From NCBI RefSeq assembly GCF_029953595.1, contig NZ_CP124535.1:372001-436000 (forward strand): DNA of 64,000 bases, written 5' to 3'. How positions within the stretch are numbered: position 1 is the first letter of the stretch; every line of letters starts with the position of its first letter. Shown piece by piece: positions 1 through 8,382 of the stretch. Under the pieces are notes generated by a model. That model saw nothing but the letters and a program-made list of their open reading frames with translations, was not told where the DNA came from and ran no database searches. Both the position numbers and the translations under genes were made by a program. The DNA is from Fuscovulum ytuae (GTDB lineage: Bacteria; Pseudomonadota; Alphaproteobacteria; Rhodobacterales; Rhodobacteraceae).

Positions 1-1
1 C

Positions 2-955
2 TATGCCTATTCCACATGGCCAAAGGGCACGCCCAACTATTTCGCCCTGCCTGCGATGGGCGACGCGAATGGCTGGTTCTACCGCAAGGACTGGTTCGCC
101 CGTCCCGAAATTCAGGCCGCTTTCAAGGAACAATATGGCCGCGATCTGGGCGAACCGCAGACCCAGAAAGAACTTCTTGAAATCGCCCAGTTCTTCCAAG
201 GGCGCGAGATCGACGGCAAGACCGTCTACGGTGCGTCCATCTTCACGGAACGCGGGTCGGAAGGCATCACCATGGGCGCGACCGGCGCGCTTTACGCTTG
301 GGGCTTCAAATATGAAAACAGCCCCGGCAGCTATGATATGGCAGGTGCCGTGAACTCGCCCGAGGCGGTCGAGGCGCTGGAATTCTACAAGGAACTCTAC
401 AAGACCGGCACGCCTCCGGGCTATGACAACGCCTATATGGAACAGTCGCTCGACGCCTTCAAATCTGGGCAGGTGGCGATGGCGATGAACTGGTTCGCCT
501 TCTTCCCCGGCCTTTATGCCGATCCCAACACCGGGGGCGACAAGATCGACTTCTTCGTGAACCCCGCACAGAACGTCGCGGCCTCCACGCTGGGCGGTCA
601 GGGTATCTCGGTTGTCGCCAATACCGACAACATGGATGGTGCGCTGGCCTATATCAAATGGTTCGCCAATCCGGATGTGCAAAAGAAATGGTGGTCGATG
701 GGCGGCTATTCCTGCCACAAGGCCGTGCTGGATGACCCGAACTTCGTAAACACCGCCCCCTTCGCGGGTGACTTCCTTCAAGCCATGGGTGGGGTGCAGG
801 ACTTCTGGCAGGAACCGGCCTATGCCCAGCTTCTGTTGGCCATGCAGGAACGGCTCCACAACTACATCGTGGCCGATCAGGGCACCGCGCAAGAGGCGCT
901 CGATGGCCTGATCGCGGATTGGACCGAAGTCTTCGAAGACGAAGGCAAGCTCTGA
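2..955 (+). CDS. ABC sugar/polyol substrate-binding protein, 5' truncated by window edge
   Basis: Reading frame 2 is open from the first bases of the window, so the gene starts upstream; 317 residues of the C-terminal part are visible. It resembles family-1 (UgpB/MalE-type) periplasmic binding proteins: an aromatic-rich pocket region (NGWFYRKDWF, MAMNWFAFFP), the typical stretch VVANTDNMDGALAYIKWFANPDVQ where full-length homologues describe resumed residues near the C-terminal lobe, and a C-terminal helix ending in EVFEDEGKL. It would deliver a small sugar or polyol to the two permeases encoded 128 bp downstream. Two strong hairpins separate it from those permeases, an arrangement often linked to higher expression of the binding protein. 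The ligand cannot be read from the sequence; the catabolic neighbours suggest apiose, erythrulose or a related short sugar. Confidence 0.88.
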   Translation, partial: YAYSTWPKGTPNYFALPAMGDANGWFYRKDWFARPEIQAAFKEQYGRDLGEPQTQKELLEIAQFFQGREIDGKTVYGASIFTERGSEGITMGATGALYAWGFKYENSPGSYDMAGAVNSPEAVEALEFYKELYKTGTPPGYDNAYMEQSLDAFKSGQVAMAMNWFAFFPGLYADPNTGGDKIDFFVNPAQNVAASTLGGQGISVVANTDNMDGALAYIKWFANPDVQKKWWSMGGYSCHKAVLDDPNFVNTAPFAGDFLQAMGGVQDFWQEPAYAQLLLAMQERLHNYIVADQGTAQEALDGLIADWTEVFEDEGKL

Positions 956-968
956 TCCGATCCCGGTT

Positions 969-990
969 CCCGCCCCGGTGCCGGGGCGGG
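969..990 (+). promoter_or_regulatory. Intercistronic hairpin after binding-protein gene
   Basis: A perfect 10-bp inverted repeat (CCCGCCCCGG / CCGGGGCGGG) with a 2-nt spacer begins 14 bases after the binding-protein stop. There is no T-tract, and the permease gene follows on the same strand, so an mRNA-stabilising or attenuating structure is more likely than a full terminator. Confidence 0.6.
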
Positions 991-1042
991 GCCCATCCCA
1001 GATCAACCGCACCCCCCTTTCCGCACGGGAAGGGGGCAGGGT

Positions 1043-1062
1043 GAGGGGGCCACCGCCCCCTC
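1043..1062 (+). promoter_or_regulatory. Second intercistronic hairpin before permease gene
   Basis: GAGGGGGC at 1043-1050 pairs with GCCCCCTC at 1055-1062 across a 4-nt loop. It lies 21 bases before the permease start codon and could limit translation of, or readthrough into, the permease part of the operon. Confidence 0.5.
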
Positions 1063-1083
1063 CCGCCCCTACGGGACCATGCC

Positions 1084-2028
1084 ATGACCGACCCGATCAC
1101 CGCCGCCGCCCGCGCCACGCCCGCGCCCGTCGCCCGTCGCATCCGCGGGCTGTCCGACCGTGCCATCGCGTGGCTGTTCGTGGCCCCCACGATCTTTCTT
1201 CTGCTGGCGATCAACATCTTCCCGCTGATCTGGACGATCCGGCTCTCCTTCACCAATTACGCCGCCAACCGCCCCAACCGCGAGGTGGAATGGGTCGGCC
1301 TGCGCAATTACGAACGCATCCTCACCGATGACGGCATCTGGGCCAATATGCAGACCACGGCCCATTTCCTGCTCTGGACGCTGTTCTTTCAGGTGGTCAT
1401 CGGCTTCACCCTTGCCTGGCTCATCAACCGCAAATTCAAAGGCAACGATCTGCTCACGACACTGATCGTGCTGCCCATGATGCTCTCGCCCGCCGTGGTG
1501 GGGAATTTCTGGACCTTCCTCTACCAACCGCAAATCGGTCTGGTGAACTATGTCGTCGAACTTGTGACGGGCATCCCCGCCTCGTCCTTCTCCATGCTCG
1601 GCCCCGGCGGCTATGCCCCTTGGTCCATCATCATCGTCGACACATGGATGTGGACGCCCTTCGTCATGCTCATCTGCCTCGCGGGCCTGCGCTCCATCCC
1701 CGATTACATCTACGAGGCGGCGGAAATCGACCGCGCCTCCAAATGGCGGCAATTCTGGACGATCACCGTCCCCATGGTGCTGCCCTTCCTGATGCTCGCC
1801 GTCCTCTTCCGGGGGATCGAGAATTTCAAGATGTTCGACATGGTGGTCCTGCTCACGGGCGGGGGCCCCGGCAACGAAACCCTCCTCGCCTCTATCGACC
1901 TGAAACGCGAAGCCTTTGAAAAATGGCGCACCGGCTATTCCTCGGCCTATGCCATCATCCTCTTCGTCACGGTCTTCGGCCTTGCCTCCATCTATGTGAA
2001 GGCCCTGAACAAGGTTAAGGAAAGATGA
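1084..2028 (+). CDS. Sugar ABC transporter permease (MalF type)
   Basis: 314 residues, about the usual size of a short MalF-type CUT1 permease. After a basic N-terminal tail comes the first helix (IAWLFVAPTIFLLLAINIFPLIW), then five further hydrophobic segments. The EAA loop that docks the ATPase is visible at YIYEAAEIDRASKWRQFWTI. The ATG at 1084 follows the hairpins. The stop overlaps the next permease start by 4 bp (ATGA), indicating translational coupling. Together with the next gene it should form the inner-membrane channel for the ligand of the upstream binding protein. Confidence 0.93.
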   Translation: MTDPITAAARATPAPVARRIRGLSDRAIAWLFVAPTIFLLLAINIFPLIWTIRLSFTNYAANRPNREVEWVGLRNYERILTDDGIWANMQTTAHFLLWTLFFQVVIGFTLAWLINRKFKGNDLLTTLIVLPMMLSPAVVGNFWTFLYQPQIGLVNYVVELVTGIPASSFSMLGPGGYAPWSIIIVDTWMWTPFVMLICLAGLRSIPDYIYEAAEIDRASKWRQFWTITVPMVLPFLMLAVLFRGIENFKMFDMVVLLTGGGPGNETLLASIDLKREAFEKWRTGYSSAYAIILFVTVFGLASIYVKALNKVKER

Positions 2029-2966
2029 CCGCCTATTCCGTCACCGAACCCACCGGACGGTCGAAATTCGTCGCCGCCTGCCTTGTCACGCTCTACACGA
2101 TCGTGACGCTGCTCCCCTTGGTCTGGATCATCTCTACCGGCTTCAAATCCGGGCCGGACAGCATCTCCTACCCGCCCAAGGTTGTGTTCGAACCTTCGCT
2201 CGAAGGTTATGTGAACCTCTTCACCACCCGCACCCGTGTCGCGGCCGAGGAATTCCAGAACCTCCCCCCGCCCGATACATGGTATGATCAGATCGTCCGC
2301 GACCAAGGCATGGTCATTGCGGGGCCGTCGCGCTTTGGCGAACGGTTCCTCAACTCTGTCATCATCGGCTTTGGTTCAACCTTCCTGTCGATCTTCCTTG
2401 GCACATTGGCCGCCTATGCCTTCTCGCGCTTCAAGGTGCCGCTGAAGGATGACCTTCTCTTCTTCATCCTTTCGACCCGGATGATGCCCCCCATCGCGGT
2501 CGCCATCCCCATCTACCTGATGTATCGCGAACTGGGCCTGTCGGACACGCATCTGGGCATGATCCTGCTTTACACGGCGGTGAACATTTCCCTCGCTGTT
2601 TGGCTGCTGAAAGGCTTCATCGACGAAATCCCCCGCGAATACGAAGAGGCCGCGCTGATCGACGGCTACACGCGGTTTCAGGCTTTCCGCAAAGTGGTCC
2701 TCCCTCAGGCCGCCACGGGCATCGCCTCCACCGCCATCTTCTGCCTGATCTTTGCGTGGAACGAATATGCCTTTGCGGTCCTCCTCACCTCTGGCACCGC
2801 CCAGACCGCGCCGCCCTTCATCCCCACGATCATCGGCGTGGGCGGGCAGGACTGGCCTGCCGTCGCCGCCGGGGCCACGATCTTCCTCTTGCCCGTGATG
2901 ATCTTCACCATCCTTCTGCGCAAACACCTCCTGCGCGGCATCACCTTCGGAGCGGTGCGCAAATGA
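2025..2966 (+). CDS. Sugar ABC transporter permease (MalG type)
   Basis: 313 residues with six predicted helices. The first is LVTLYTIVTLLPLVWIISTGF, followed by a periplasmic loop of roughly 80 residues that is longer than in many MalG proteins. The EAA motif is at REYEEAALIDGYTRFQAFRKV, ahead of the last two helices. It overlaps the MalF-type gene by 4 bp and ends on an ATGATGA junction shared with the small membrane gene that follows, so all are read from one transcript. It is the second half of the CUT1 channel. Confidence 0.93.
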   Translation: MTAYSVTEPTGRSKFVAACLVTLYTIVTLLPLVWIISTGFKSGPDSISYPPKVVFEPSLEGYVNLFTTRTRVAAEEFQNLPPPDTWYDQIVRDQGMVIAGPSRFGERFLNSVIIGFGSTFLSIFLGTLAAYAFSRFKVPLKDDLLFFILSTRMMPPIAVAIPIYLMYRELGLSDTHLGMILLYTAVNISLAVWLLKGFIDEIPREYEEAALIDGYTRFQAFRKVVLPQAATGIASTAIFCLIFAWNEYAFAVLLTSGTAQTAPPFIPTIIGVGGQDWPAVAAGATIFLLPVMIFTILLRKHLLRGITFGAVRK

Positions 2967-3151
2967 TGTCCTTCCTCTCCGGCCTTCTGCGCCTGCGCCG
3001 CCGCCCGTGGGAGATGCTCGCCACGATCCTGATCGGCCTTGGCGTCTTCATGCTGATGCAGCCCTTCGCGCTGGCGCTCTTTACCTGGAGCTTCCTCGTC
3101 ACCCTTCTCGGCACGGTGATGTTCATCATCGTCTCGCATTTCCCGGACTAG
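2963..3151 (+). CDS. Small two-helix membrane protein in sugar ABC operon
   Basis: A 62-residue protein starting on the ATG that overlaps the permease stop; a second in-frame ATG lies immediately after at 2966. A short basic N-terminus (LLRLRRRPWE) precedes two hydrophobic segments, MLATILIGLGVFMLMQPFAL and FTWSFLVTLLGTVMFIIVS, so it should sit in the inner membrane as a hairpin. Glycerol-type ABC operons in rhizobia also carry a small membrane protein (GlpU), but I see no sequence match here. An accessory subunit or stabiliser of the transporter is inferred from position only. Confidence 0.75.
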   Translation: MMSFLSGLLRLRRRPWEMLATILIGLGVFMLMQPFALALFTWSFLVTLLGTVMFIIVSHFPD

Positions 3152-3156
3152 GCCCG

Positions 3157-3522
3157 ATGCTGGAAAAGCTCTCCCCGATCCTTCCCGCCCGCGACATCGC
3201 CAAGACCAAAGCTTTCTGGTCCCGCCTTGGCTTCGAAACCGTCTATGCCGATGCCGAATACCTGTTGATGAAACGCGACGGGGCCGAGGTGCATTTCTTC
3301 CACCACGCCGCGCTCGACCCGGCAAAGAACGACCACGGCGCCTACCTGCGCCCGGCCAACGTTAACGCGCTCGACGCCGAATGGGCCGCCCTTGGCCTGC
3401 CCGCCACGGGCATCCCGCGCCTGATGCGCGCCGAAGACAAACCTTGGGGCATGCGCGAACTTGCCCTCATCGACCTTAACGGCAGCCTCATCCGCGCCGG
3501 ACAGGAGCTTCCCCTTGGCTGA
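3157..3522 (+). CDS. VOC (glyoxalase/bleomycin-resistance fold) protein
   Basis: A 121-residue protein beginning MLEKLSPILPARDIAKTKAF, the standard opening of glyoxalase/bleomycin-resistance proteins of about 120 residues. It shows the paired beta-alpha-beta-beta-beta layout: FWSRLGFETVYAD, AEVHFFHH, then YLRPANVNALDAEW and WGMRELALIDLNGSLIRAGQ. The ATG at 3157 lies 5 bases after the preceding stop, and its own stop overlaps the start of the first ATPase gene. It may modify or sequester a reactive metabolite of the imported sugar, but members of this fold also act as simple binding proteins, so no activity is assigned. Confidence 0.85.
   Translation: MLEKLSPILPARDIAKTKAFWSRLGFETVYADAEYLLMKRDGAEVHFFHHAALDPAKNDHGAYLRPANVNALDAEWAALGLPATGIPRLMRAEDKPWGMRELALIDLNGSLIRAGQELPLG
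3503..3517 (+). promoter_or_regulatory. Shine-Dalgarno and TTG start of first ATPase gene
   Basis: AGGAG at 3503-3507 stands 7 bases before TTG at 3515. That TTG reads directly into the conserved ATPase N-terminus LAEIVIRNLRKEFG. The only upstream ATG (3461) would add residues unlike any transporter ATPase, so the TTG is preferred. Confidence 0.65.
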
Positions 3523-4612
3523 GATCGTCATCCGCAACCTGCGCAAGGAATTCGGCAGCTTCACCGCTGTCCAGCAATCCTCCTTCACCATCGCCGATGG
3601 CGAGTTTTTCATGCTGCTCGGCCCCTCCGGCTGCGGCAAGACCACCACGCTGCGCATGATCGCGGGCCTTGAACTGCCGACCTCGGGCGAGATCCTCATC
3701 GACGGCGAAGATGTCAGCCAAAAGCCCGCCTCGCAGCGCGACATCGCCATGGTCTTTCAGATGTTCGCCCTCTACCCGCATATGAATGTGCGGAAAAACA
3801 TCGCCTATCCACTCGTCAGCCAAGGCGTCGCGAAGGATGAGGTGAAGCGGCGGGTCGAGGAAGTTGCCCGCATCCTGCGCATCGAACACCTGCTCGACAA
3901 AGGCGTGGGCGGCCTTTCGGGCGGCGACCGTCAGCGCGTGGCGCTGGGCCGCGCCATCGTCCGCCGCCCCAAGGCCTTCATGATGGACGAACCCTTGGGC
4001 GCGCTCGACGCCGAATTCCGCGAATTGATGGCGGAAGAGCTTCGCGCCCTTCACGACCGGATGGGCGCCACCACCGTCTATGTCACCCATGATCAGCTTG
4101 AGGCGATGCAAATGGGCGACAAGATCGTCGTGATGAACCATGGCGTCGTCGAACAATTCGGCACGCCACAGGATATCTATGACCACCCCGCCACGCTCTT
4201 CGTGGCCGATTTCATCGGCAGCCCAGCGATGAATTTCCTGCGCTTCGAAGGGGCCTTCCGTGCAGGCGACACCTCCATCATGTTGGGCGGCGTCCCCATA
4301 GAAACCCCTGAACTTCAGGCCGAGGCCGCGCCGCGCCCCCTTGTTCTTGGCGTGCGCCCCGAACATGTGACGCTCACCGATGACGCCCCCTATCGCGGCC
4401 GGGTGGAGGCGACGGAATATCTCGGTACCACCCAGATCGTGACGCTCTCCACCGCCCATGGTTCCGTTAAGGCCCGCATCCCCTCTGGCCATGTCGCCCG
4501 ACCCGGCGAAACAGTGGGCCTCTCCTTCACCGCGCGCAGCCTGTCGGTCTTTGATGCCGCCACGGGCCGCGCCTTCCGCACAGCGGCGAATGCGGGGGTG
4601 CATCATGGCTGA
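3515..4612 (+). CDS. CUT1 ABC transporter ATPase, first of two
   Basis: 365 residues from a TTG start with a well-placed AGGAG; it overlaps the VOC gene by 8 bp. The nucleotide-binding domain has Walker A GPSGCGKTT, Q-loop VFQMFALYPHM, Walker B AFMMDEP, D-loop GALDAEF and switch His in YVTHDQLEAM. The signature is LSGGDRQ rather than LSGGQ. A C-terminal regulatory domain of the MalK/TOBE type follows, with the block VLGVRPEHVTL. It pairs with the next ATPase, since two different ATPases are encoded for one pair of permeases. It energises uptake at the cytoplasmic face. Confidence 0.93.
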   Translation: MAEIVIRNLRKEFGSFTAVQQSSFTIADGEFFMLLGPSGCGKTTTLRMIAGLELPTSGEILIDGEDVSQKPASQRDIAMVFQMFALYPHMNVRKNIAYPLVSQGVAKDEVKRRVEEVARILRIEHLLDKGVGGLSGGDRQRVALGRAIVRRPKAFMMDEPLGALDAEFRELMAEELRALHDRMGATTVYVTHDQLEAMQMGDKIVVMNHGVVEQFGTPQDIYDHPATLFVADFIGSPAMNFLRFEGAFRAGDTSIMLGGVPIETPELQAEAAPRPLVLGVRPEHVTLTDDAPYRGRVEATEYLGTTQIVTLSTAHGSVKARIPSGHVARPGETVGLSFTARSLSVFDAATGRAFRTAANAGVHHG

Positions 4613-5597
4613 CGTCGTCCTTTCCGGCCTGACCAAATCCTACGGCACGACGCGCGCGCTGACCGATATGACGATGACCATCGAGGATGGCTCTTTCGTC
4701 GTCCTCCTTGGCCCCACCGGGGCAGGCAAGACCACCACGCTCCGCCTGATCGCGGGCCTCGACCGCCCCGATCAAGGCGATATCCGCATCGAAGGCCGCT
4801 CGGTGCTTTCCGACACACCCGCCCAACGCGACGTGGCGATGGTGTTCCAGCAATATTCGCTCTACCCCCACCTCACGGTGCGCGAAAACCTCGCCTTCCC
4901 GCTGCGTTCCCCGGTTCTGAACTGGTCCGAACCCGACATCGCCCGCAAGATCGGCGAAGTGGCCGAGGTGCTGCGCATCTCCCACAAGCTCGACAACAAG
5001 GCGACGCAGCTTTCGGGGGGCGAGATGCAGCGCGTCTCCATCGGCCGCGCCCTTGTCCGCAGCCCGCGCATCTATCTGATGGATGAACCGCTTTCCTCGC
5101 TTGATGCCAAACTCCGTGCCGATCTTCGGATCGAACTTAAACGCATCCATGCCGAACTGGGCGCGACCTTCCTCTATGTCACCCATGACCAGATCGAGGC
5201 GATGACCATGGCCTCGCATGTCGGTGTGCTGGATCAGGGCAGGCTCGTGCAATTCGGCACGCCCCGCGACATCTATGAAAACCCCATCAGCACCTATGTC
5301 GCCAGCCGCCTAGGTCAGCCCCGCATCAACCTTCTGCCCGCCGATGCCTTTGGCGCGGCCAAGCCCGGCGCGGCGCAGATCGGCCTTAGGCCCGAACATG
5401 TCCATATGGGCGAAGGCCAAGCCGCCACCGTCCGCCGCGTGGAACATCTGGGCGACCAGACGCGCCTGCATCTGACCATGAGCGGGCATGAGATCATCAC
5501 GCTGGCCGATCCCCACACCACCCTCGCCCCCGGCGATGCCGTGGCGATCCGCCCCGAAACCCCGCTCTGGTTCGATGCCAGCGGCAACCGCATCTGA
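4605..5597 (+). CDS. CUT1 ABC transporter ATPase, second of two
   Basis: 330 residues, starting on the ATG inside the end of the preceding ATPase (8-bp overlap); the sequence MADVVLSGLTKSYG is a typical ATPase opening. It has Walker A GPTGAGKTT, Q-loop VFQQYSLYPHL, signature LSGGEMQ, Walker B IYLMDEP, D-loop SSLDAKL and switch His in YVTHDQIEAM. The C-terminal regulatory domain includes QIGLRPEHVHMGE and is shorter than in MalK. The paired LSGGD and LSGGE signatures suggest a heterodimer, as in the GlpS/GlpT glycerol importer. The kinase gene follows 15 bp downstream in the same operon. Confidence 0.93.
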   Translation: MADVVLSGLTKSYGTTRALTDMTMTIEDGSFVVLLGPTGAGKTTTLRLIAGLDRPDQGDIRIEGRSVLSDTPAQRDVAMVFQQYSLYPHLTVRENLAFPLRSPVLNWSEPDIARKIGEVAEVLRISHKLDNKATQLSGGEMQRVSIGRALVRSPRIYLMDEPLSSLDAKLRADLRIELKRIHAELGATFLYVTHDQIEAMTMASHVGVLDQGRLVQFGTPRDIYENPISTYVASRLGQPRINLLPADAFGAAKPGAAQIGLRPEHVHMGEGQAATVRRVEHLGDQTRLHLTMSGHEIITLADPHTTLAPGDAVAIRPETPLWFDASGNRI

Positions 5598-5612
5598 CGG
5601 AAGGAGACCGCG

Positions 5613-7235
5613 ATGAAGCAGTTCATGAACAGCAAGGAAACGCTGGTCACCGAGGCGCTCGATGGCCTGATCCGCGCCTCCAACGGGCGGCTGGCGCGTC
5701 TCGACGGCTATCCGCATATCAAAGTGGCCCTCCGCGCCGATTGGGACCGCTCGAAGGTCGCCCTCGTCTCGGGTGGCGGGTCCGGGCATGAACCCAGCCA
5801 TGCGGGCTTCGTCGGGCAGGGGATGCTGACGGCGGCCGTCTGCGGCGATGTCTTCGCCTCGCCTTCCGTCGATGCCGTTCTGGCCGGGATCTTGGCCGTC
5901 ACGGGCAAGGCGGGCTGCCTGCTGATCGTCAAGAATTACACCGGCGACCGGCTCAATTTCGGCCTCGCCGCGGAACGGGCGCGGGCCTTCGGCCTCAAGG
6001 TCTCCATGGTCATCGTCGATGACGACGTGGCGCTCCCCGATCTGCCGCAGGCGCGCGGCGTGGCGGGCACGCTATTCGTCCACAAGATCGCGGGCGCCAT
6101 GGCCGAAGCCGGGGCCGATCTCGATACGATCACCGCCGCCGCCCATCGCATCATCGGCGGGGCCATCTCTATCGGCATGTCGCTCGACACCTGCACCGTG
6201 CCCGGATCGCCCAAGGAAGACCGCATCGGCGCGGGCAAGGCCGAACTTGGCCTTGGCATCCATGGCGAGGCGGGGGTGGAACAGGTCGATTTCTCCGGTG
6301 CCCGCGCCGCCATGGCCATGGTGGTGGATCGGCTTCTGCCGCATGTGGGGCAGGGGGAACATGCGGCCCTTCTAAACAACCTCGGGGCCACGACGCCGCT
6401 TGAAATGTCGGTTCTGGCCGAAGAACTCGCCCGCTCCCCCTTGGGCGACCGTGTCAAATGGCTGATCGGCCCCGCGCCGCTGATGACGTCGCTCGACATG
6501 CATGGCTTTTCCGTCTCGCTCCTGCCCGTGACGGGGCAAGAGGTCGCGCATCTCGCCGCCCCCGTCGCGCCGCCGGCATGGCCGGGCCTCTCCACCCTTG
6601 CCCCCATCGCGCTGCGGCCCTTGCCCGATGGTCTGGCCCCGATCCAGCCCGTGCCCTCGGCCCATCCCGCACACCGCGCGCTGCTGGATCGCTGCTGCGC
6701 CGCGCTCATCGCCTGCGAGAAGGACCTGAACGCGCTTGATGCCAAATCCGGCGATGGCGACACCGGCTCCACCCTCGCCGGGGCCGCCCGCGCGCTGCAA
6801 TCCGCGCTGGATCGCCTGCCGCTCGCCGATGCAACACAGCTTTACCGCGCCATCGGAATGGAACTGTCACAGACCATGGGCGGATCGTCCGGCGTGCTGC
6901 TTGCCATCTTCTTCGCCGCCGCAGGCGATGCCTCGGCCAGCGGGCGTGACTGGATCGGCGCGCTCTCGGCTGGCCTTGACCGGGTGATGCAGGTGGGCGG
7001 CGCCGCGCCGGGGCACCGCACAATGATCGACGCGCTGGCCCCCGCCCTCGCCGCCTTGCCACAAGGCATAGAAGCCGCCGCCACCGCCGCCCGCGCCGGG
7101 GCCGATGCGACGGCAGGCATGACCCGCGCCAAGGCGGGCCGCGCCTCCTATCTGACCGCAGACAAGCTCGCAGGCTTCAACGACCCCGGCGCCGAAGGCG
7201 TGGCGCGTCTTTTCGAGACGCTGGCCAAAGCCTGA
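5613..7235 (+). CDS. Dihydroxyacetone-kinase family protein (DhaK-DhaL fusion), possible erythrulose kinase
   Basis: 540 residues, close to single-chain ATP-dependent dihydroxyacetone kinases of about 550. The N-terminal DhaK domain (to about 325) has SGGGSGHEPSHAGFVG and the block GLGIHGEAGVE, whose His corresponds to the residue that binds the ketone covalently. A proline/alanine-rich linker leads to the DhaL domain with GDGDTGSTLAGAA, which binds Mg-ATP. A GGAAGGAG ribosome site precedes the ATG at 5613. This family also includes L- and D-erythrulose kinases. Because the gene lies beside an apionate-type lactonase, erythrulose is a plausible substrate; dihydroxyacetone is the conservative alternative. 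Confidence 0.9.
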   Translation: MKQFMNSKETLVTEALDGLIRASNGRLARLDGYPHIKVALRADWDRSKVALVSGGGSGHEPSHAGFVGQGMLTAAVCGDVFASPSVDAVLAGILAVTGKAGCLLIVKNYTGDRLNFGLAAERARAFGLKVSMVIVDDDVALPDLPQARGVAGTLFVHKIAGAMAEAGADLDTITAAAHRIIGGAISIGMSLDTCTVPGSPKEDRIGAGKAELGLGIHGEAGVEQVDFSGARAAMAMVVDRLLPHVGQGEHAALLNNLGATTPLEMSVLAEELARSPLGDRVKWLIGPAPLMTSLDMHGFSVSLLPVTGQEVAHLAAPVAPPAWPGLSTLAPIALRPLPDGLAPIQPVPSAHPAHRALLDRCCAALIACEKDLNALDAKSGDGDTGSTLAGAARALQSALDRLPLADATQLYRAIGMELSQTMGGSSGVLLAIFFAAAGDASASGRDWIGALSAGLDRVMQVGGAAPGHRTMIDALAPALAALPQGIEAAATAARAGADATAGMTRAKAGRASYLTADKLAGFNDPGAEGVARLFETLAKA

Positions 7236-7244
7236 CGCGGCAAG

Positions 7245-7272
7245 AACCCCTTGCCCTGAAAGGCAAGGGGTT
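7245..7272. terminator. Bidirectional hairpin terminator between convergent genes
   Basis: A perfect 11-bp inverted repeat, AACCCCTTGCC at 7245-7255 and GGCAAGGGGTT at 7262-7272, with a 6-nt loop. It lies between the stop of the kinase gene and that of the convergent dehydrogenase gene, so it can serve both transcripts. The T-tract is short on either strand. Confidence 0.8.
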
Positions 7273-7289
7273 CCCAGCGCGACAGGCCG

Positions 7290-8306
7290 CTAAAGCCGCA
7301 CCACCACCCCCTCATCCGCCGCCCGGATCGCCGCCAGCACCAGCTCCAGCGTGCCAAGGTTATGCGCCCCCGACGGCTCCATTCCCCCGCGCCCCTCCAG
7401 CGCTGCCACCGCCTGCCGCTGAAAGGCCAGAACCGACTCCTGGATCAAATGCCAAGGCCGCGCGCCCCATGTGGGGCAATCCGGCTCCACCGCCCGCGCC
7501 TCGACCCTATCGCCGCGATGCAGCCGCAGGCGGAAGCCTTCCGCCACCTCGATCGTTCCCGCATCCCCCTCCACCACCAGCAGGCTTTGCGGAAACGGGT
7601 CCGGCGACAGCTGCGAATGAAAGGAGCATTCGACCGAACTCACCGCCCCTGACCCATGCCGCAGCAGCGCCTGAAAGGCGTCGAACCCCGCCACTCGCGG
7701 GTTGCGCCGCTGCACTTCGCAGGACAGCCGCTCTACATCCCCCATCAGATGCCGCACCATGTCAAAAAGATGCAGCCCGATATCCGTGAGCGCCAGATCG
7801 CGCACCTCGGCCAGATAAGGCTGGTTGGCATAGATGTCATAGCCATGCCGGAACGACAGGCGCAGCCAGCGGGGCGCGCCGATTGCCCCCTGCTCAAGCA
7901 GGGCCTTCACCTCGCGGATCGGCCGCTGCCAGCGGAAATTCTCATGCACCGCCAGTATCGCACCCGTCGCCGCACAGGCCGCCACCATGGCGCGGGCATC
8001 CTCCATCGTCTCGGCAAAGGGTTTCTGACAGATCACCAGCCGCGCCTGCCCTGCCGCCAATTCCACCAGGGCGCGATGCGACCCCACCGTTGTCGCGATG
8101 TCCACGAAATCCGGGCGCAGCTCTGCCAGCAGTGCCTCCGCATCCACCCCCCAATGCGGAATGCCGAAATCCCGCGCATAGGCACGGGCCTTCTCGGCGT
8201 CGCGGTCACAGACGGCCACGATCTCCACCCCCGGAAGATCGGCCCAAGCCGCCATATGGTTGCGCGCGAAGAATCCGCAGCCGATCAGCACCCCCCGAAA
8301 CGCCAT
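7290..8306 (-). CDS. apsD: Gfo/Idh/MocA oxidoreductase, candidate D-apiose dehydrogenase
   Basis: 338 residues from the ATG at 8306, which has GGGGAGGA 6 bases upstream; longer N-terminal extensions have no ribosome site. The Rossmann motif is LIGCGFFARNHMAAW at residues 6-20, the conserved Lys-Pro of the family is in VICQKPFAETM, and DIGLHLFDMVRHLMG matches the helix carrying the family's catalytic His. D-apiose dehydrogenases (ApsD) belong to this superfamily and oxidise D-apiose to an apiono-lactone. The assignment rests on the lactonase encoded 76 bp upstream in the same direction and on general resemblance to ApsD as I recall it. Another sugar dehydrogenase specificity is possible. Confidence 0.6.
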   Translation of the reverse strand: MAFRGVLIGCGFFARNHMAAWADLPGVEIVAVCDRDAEKARAYARDFGIPHWGVDAEALLAELRPDFVDIATTVGSHRALVELAAGQARLVICQKPFAETMEDARAMVAACAATGAILAVHENFRWQRPIREVKALLEQGAIGAPRWLRLSFRHGYDIYANQPYLAEVRDLALTDIGLHLFDMVRHLMGDVERLSCEVQRRNPRVAGFDAFQALLRHGSGAVSSVECSFHSQLSPDPFPQSLLVVEGDAGTIEVAEGFRLRLHRGDRVEARAVEPDCPTWGARPWHLIQESVLAFQRQAVAALEGRGGMEPSGAHNLGTLELVLAAIRAADEGVVVRL

Positions 8307-8382
8307 GCCCCGTCCTCCCCTGTTCCCAAACCGTGCCGGGGCGGTCAGGTCCGGCCAAAGGCCGGCTGACCGCCCAAGGCGC

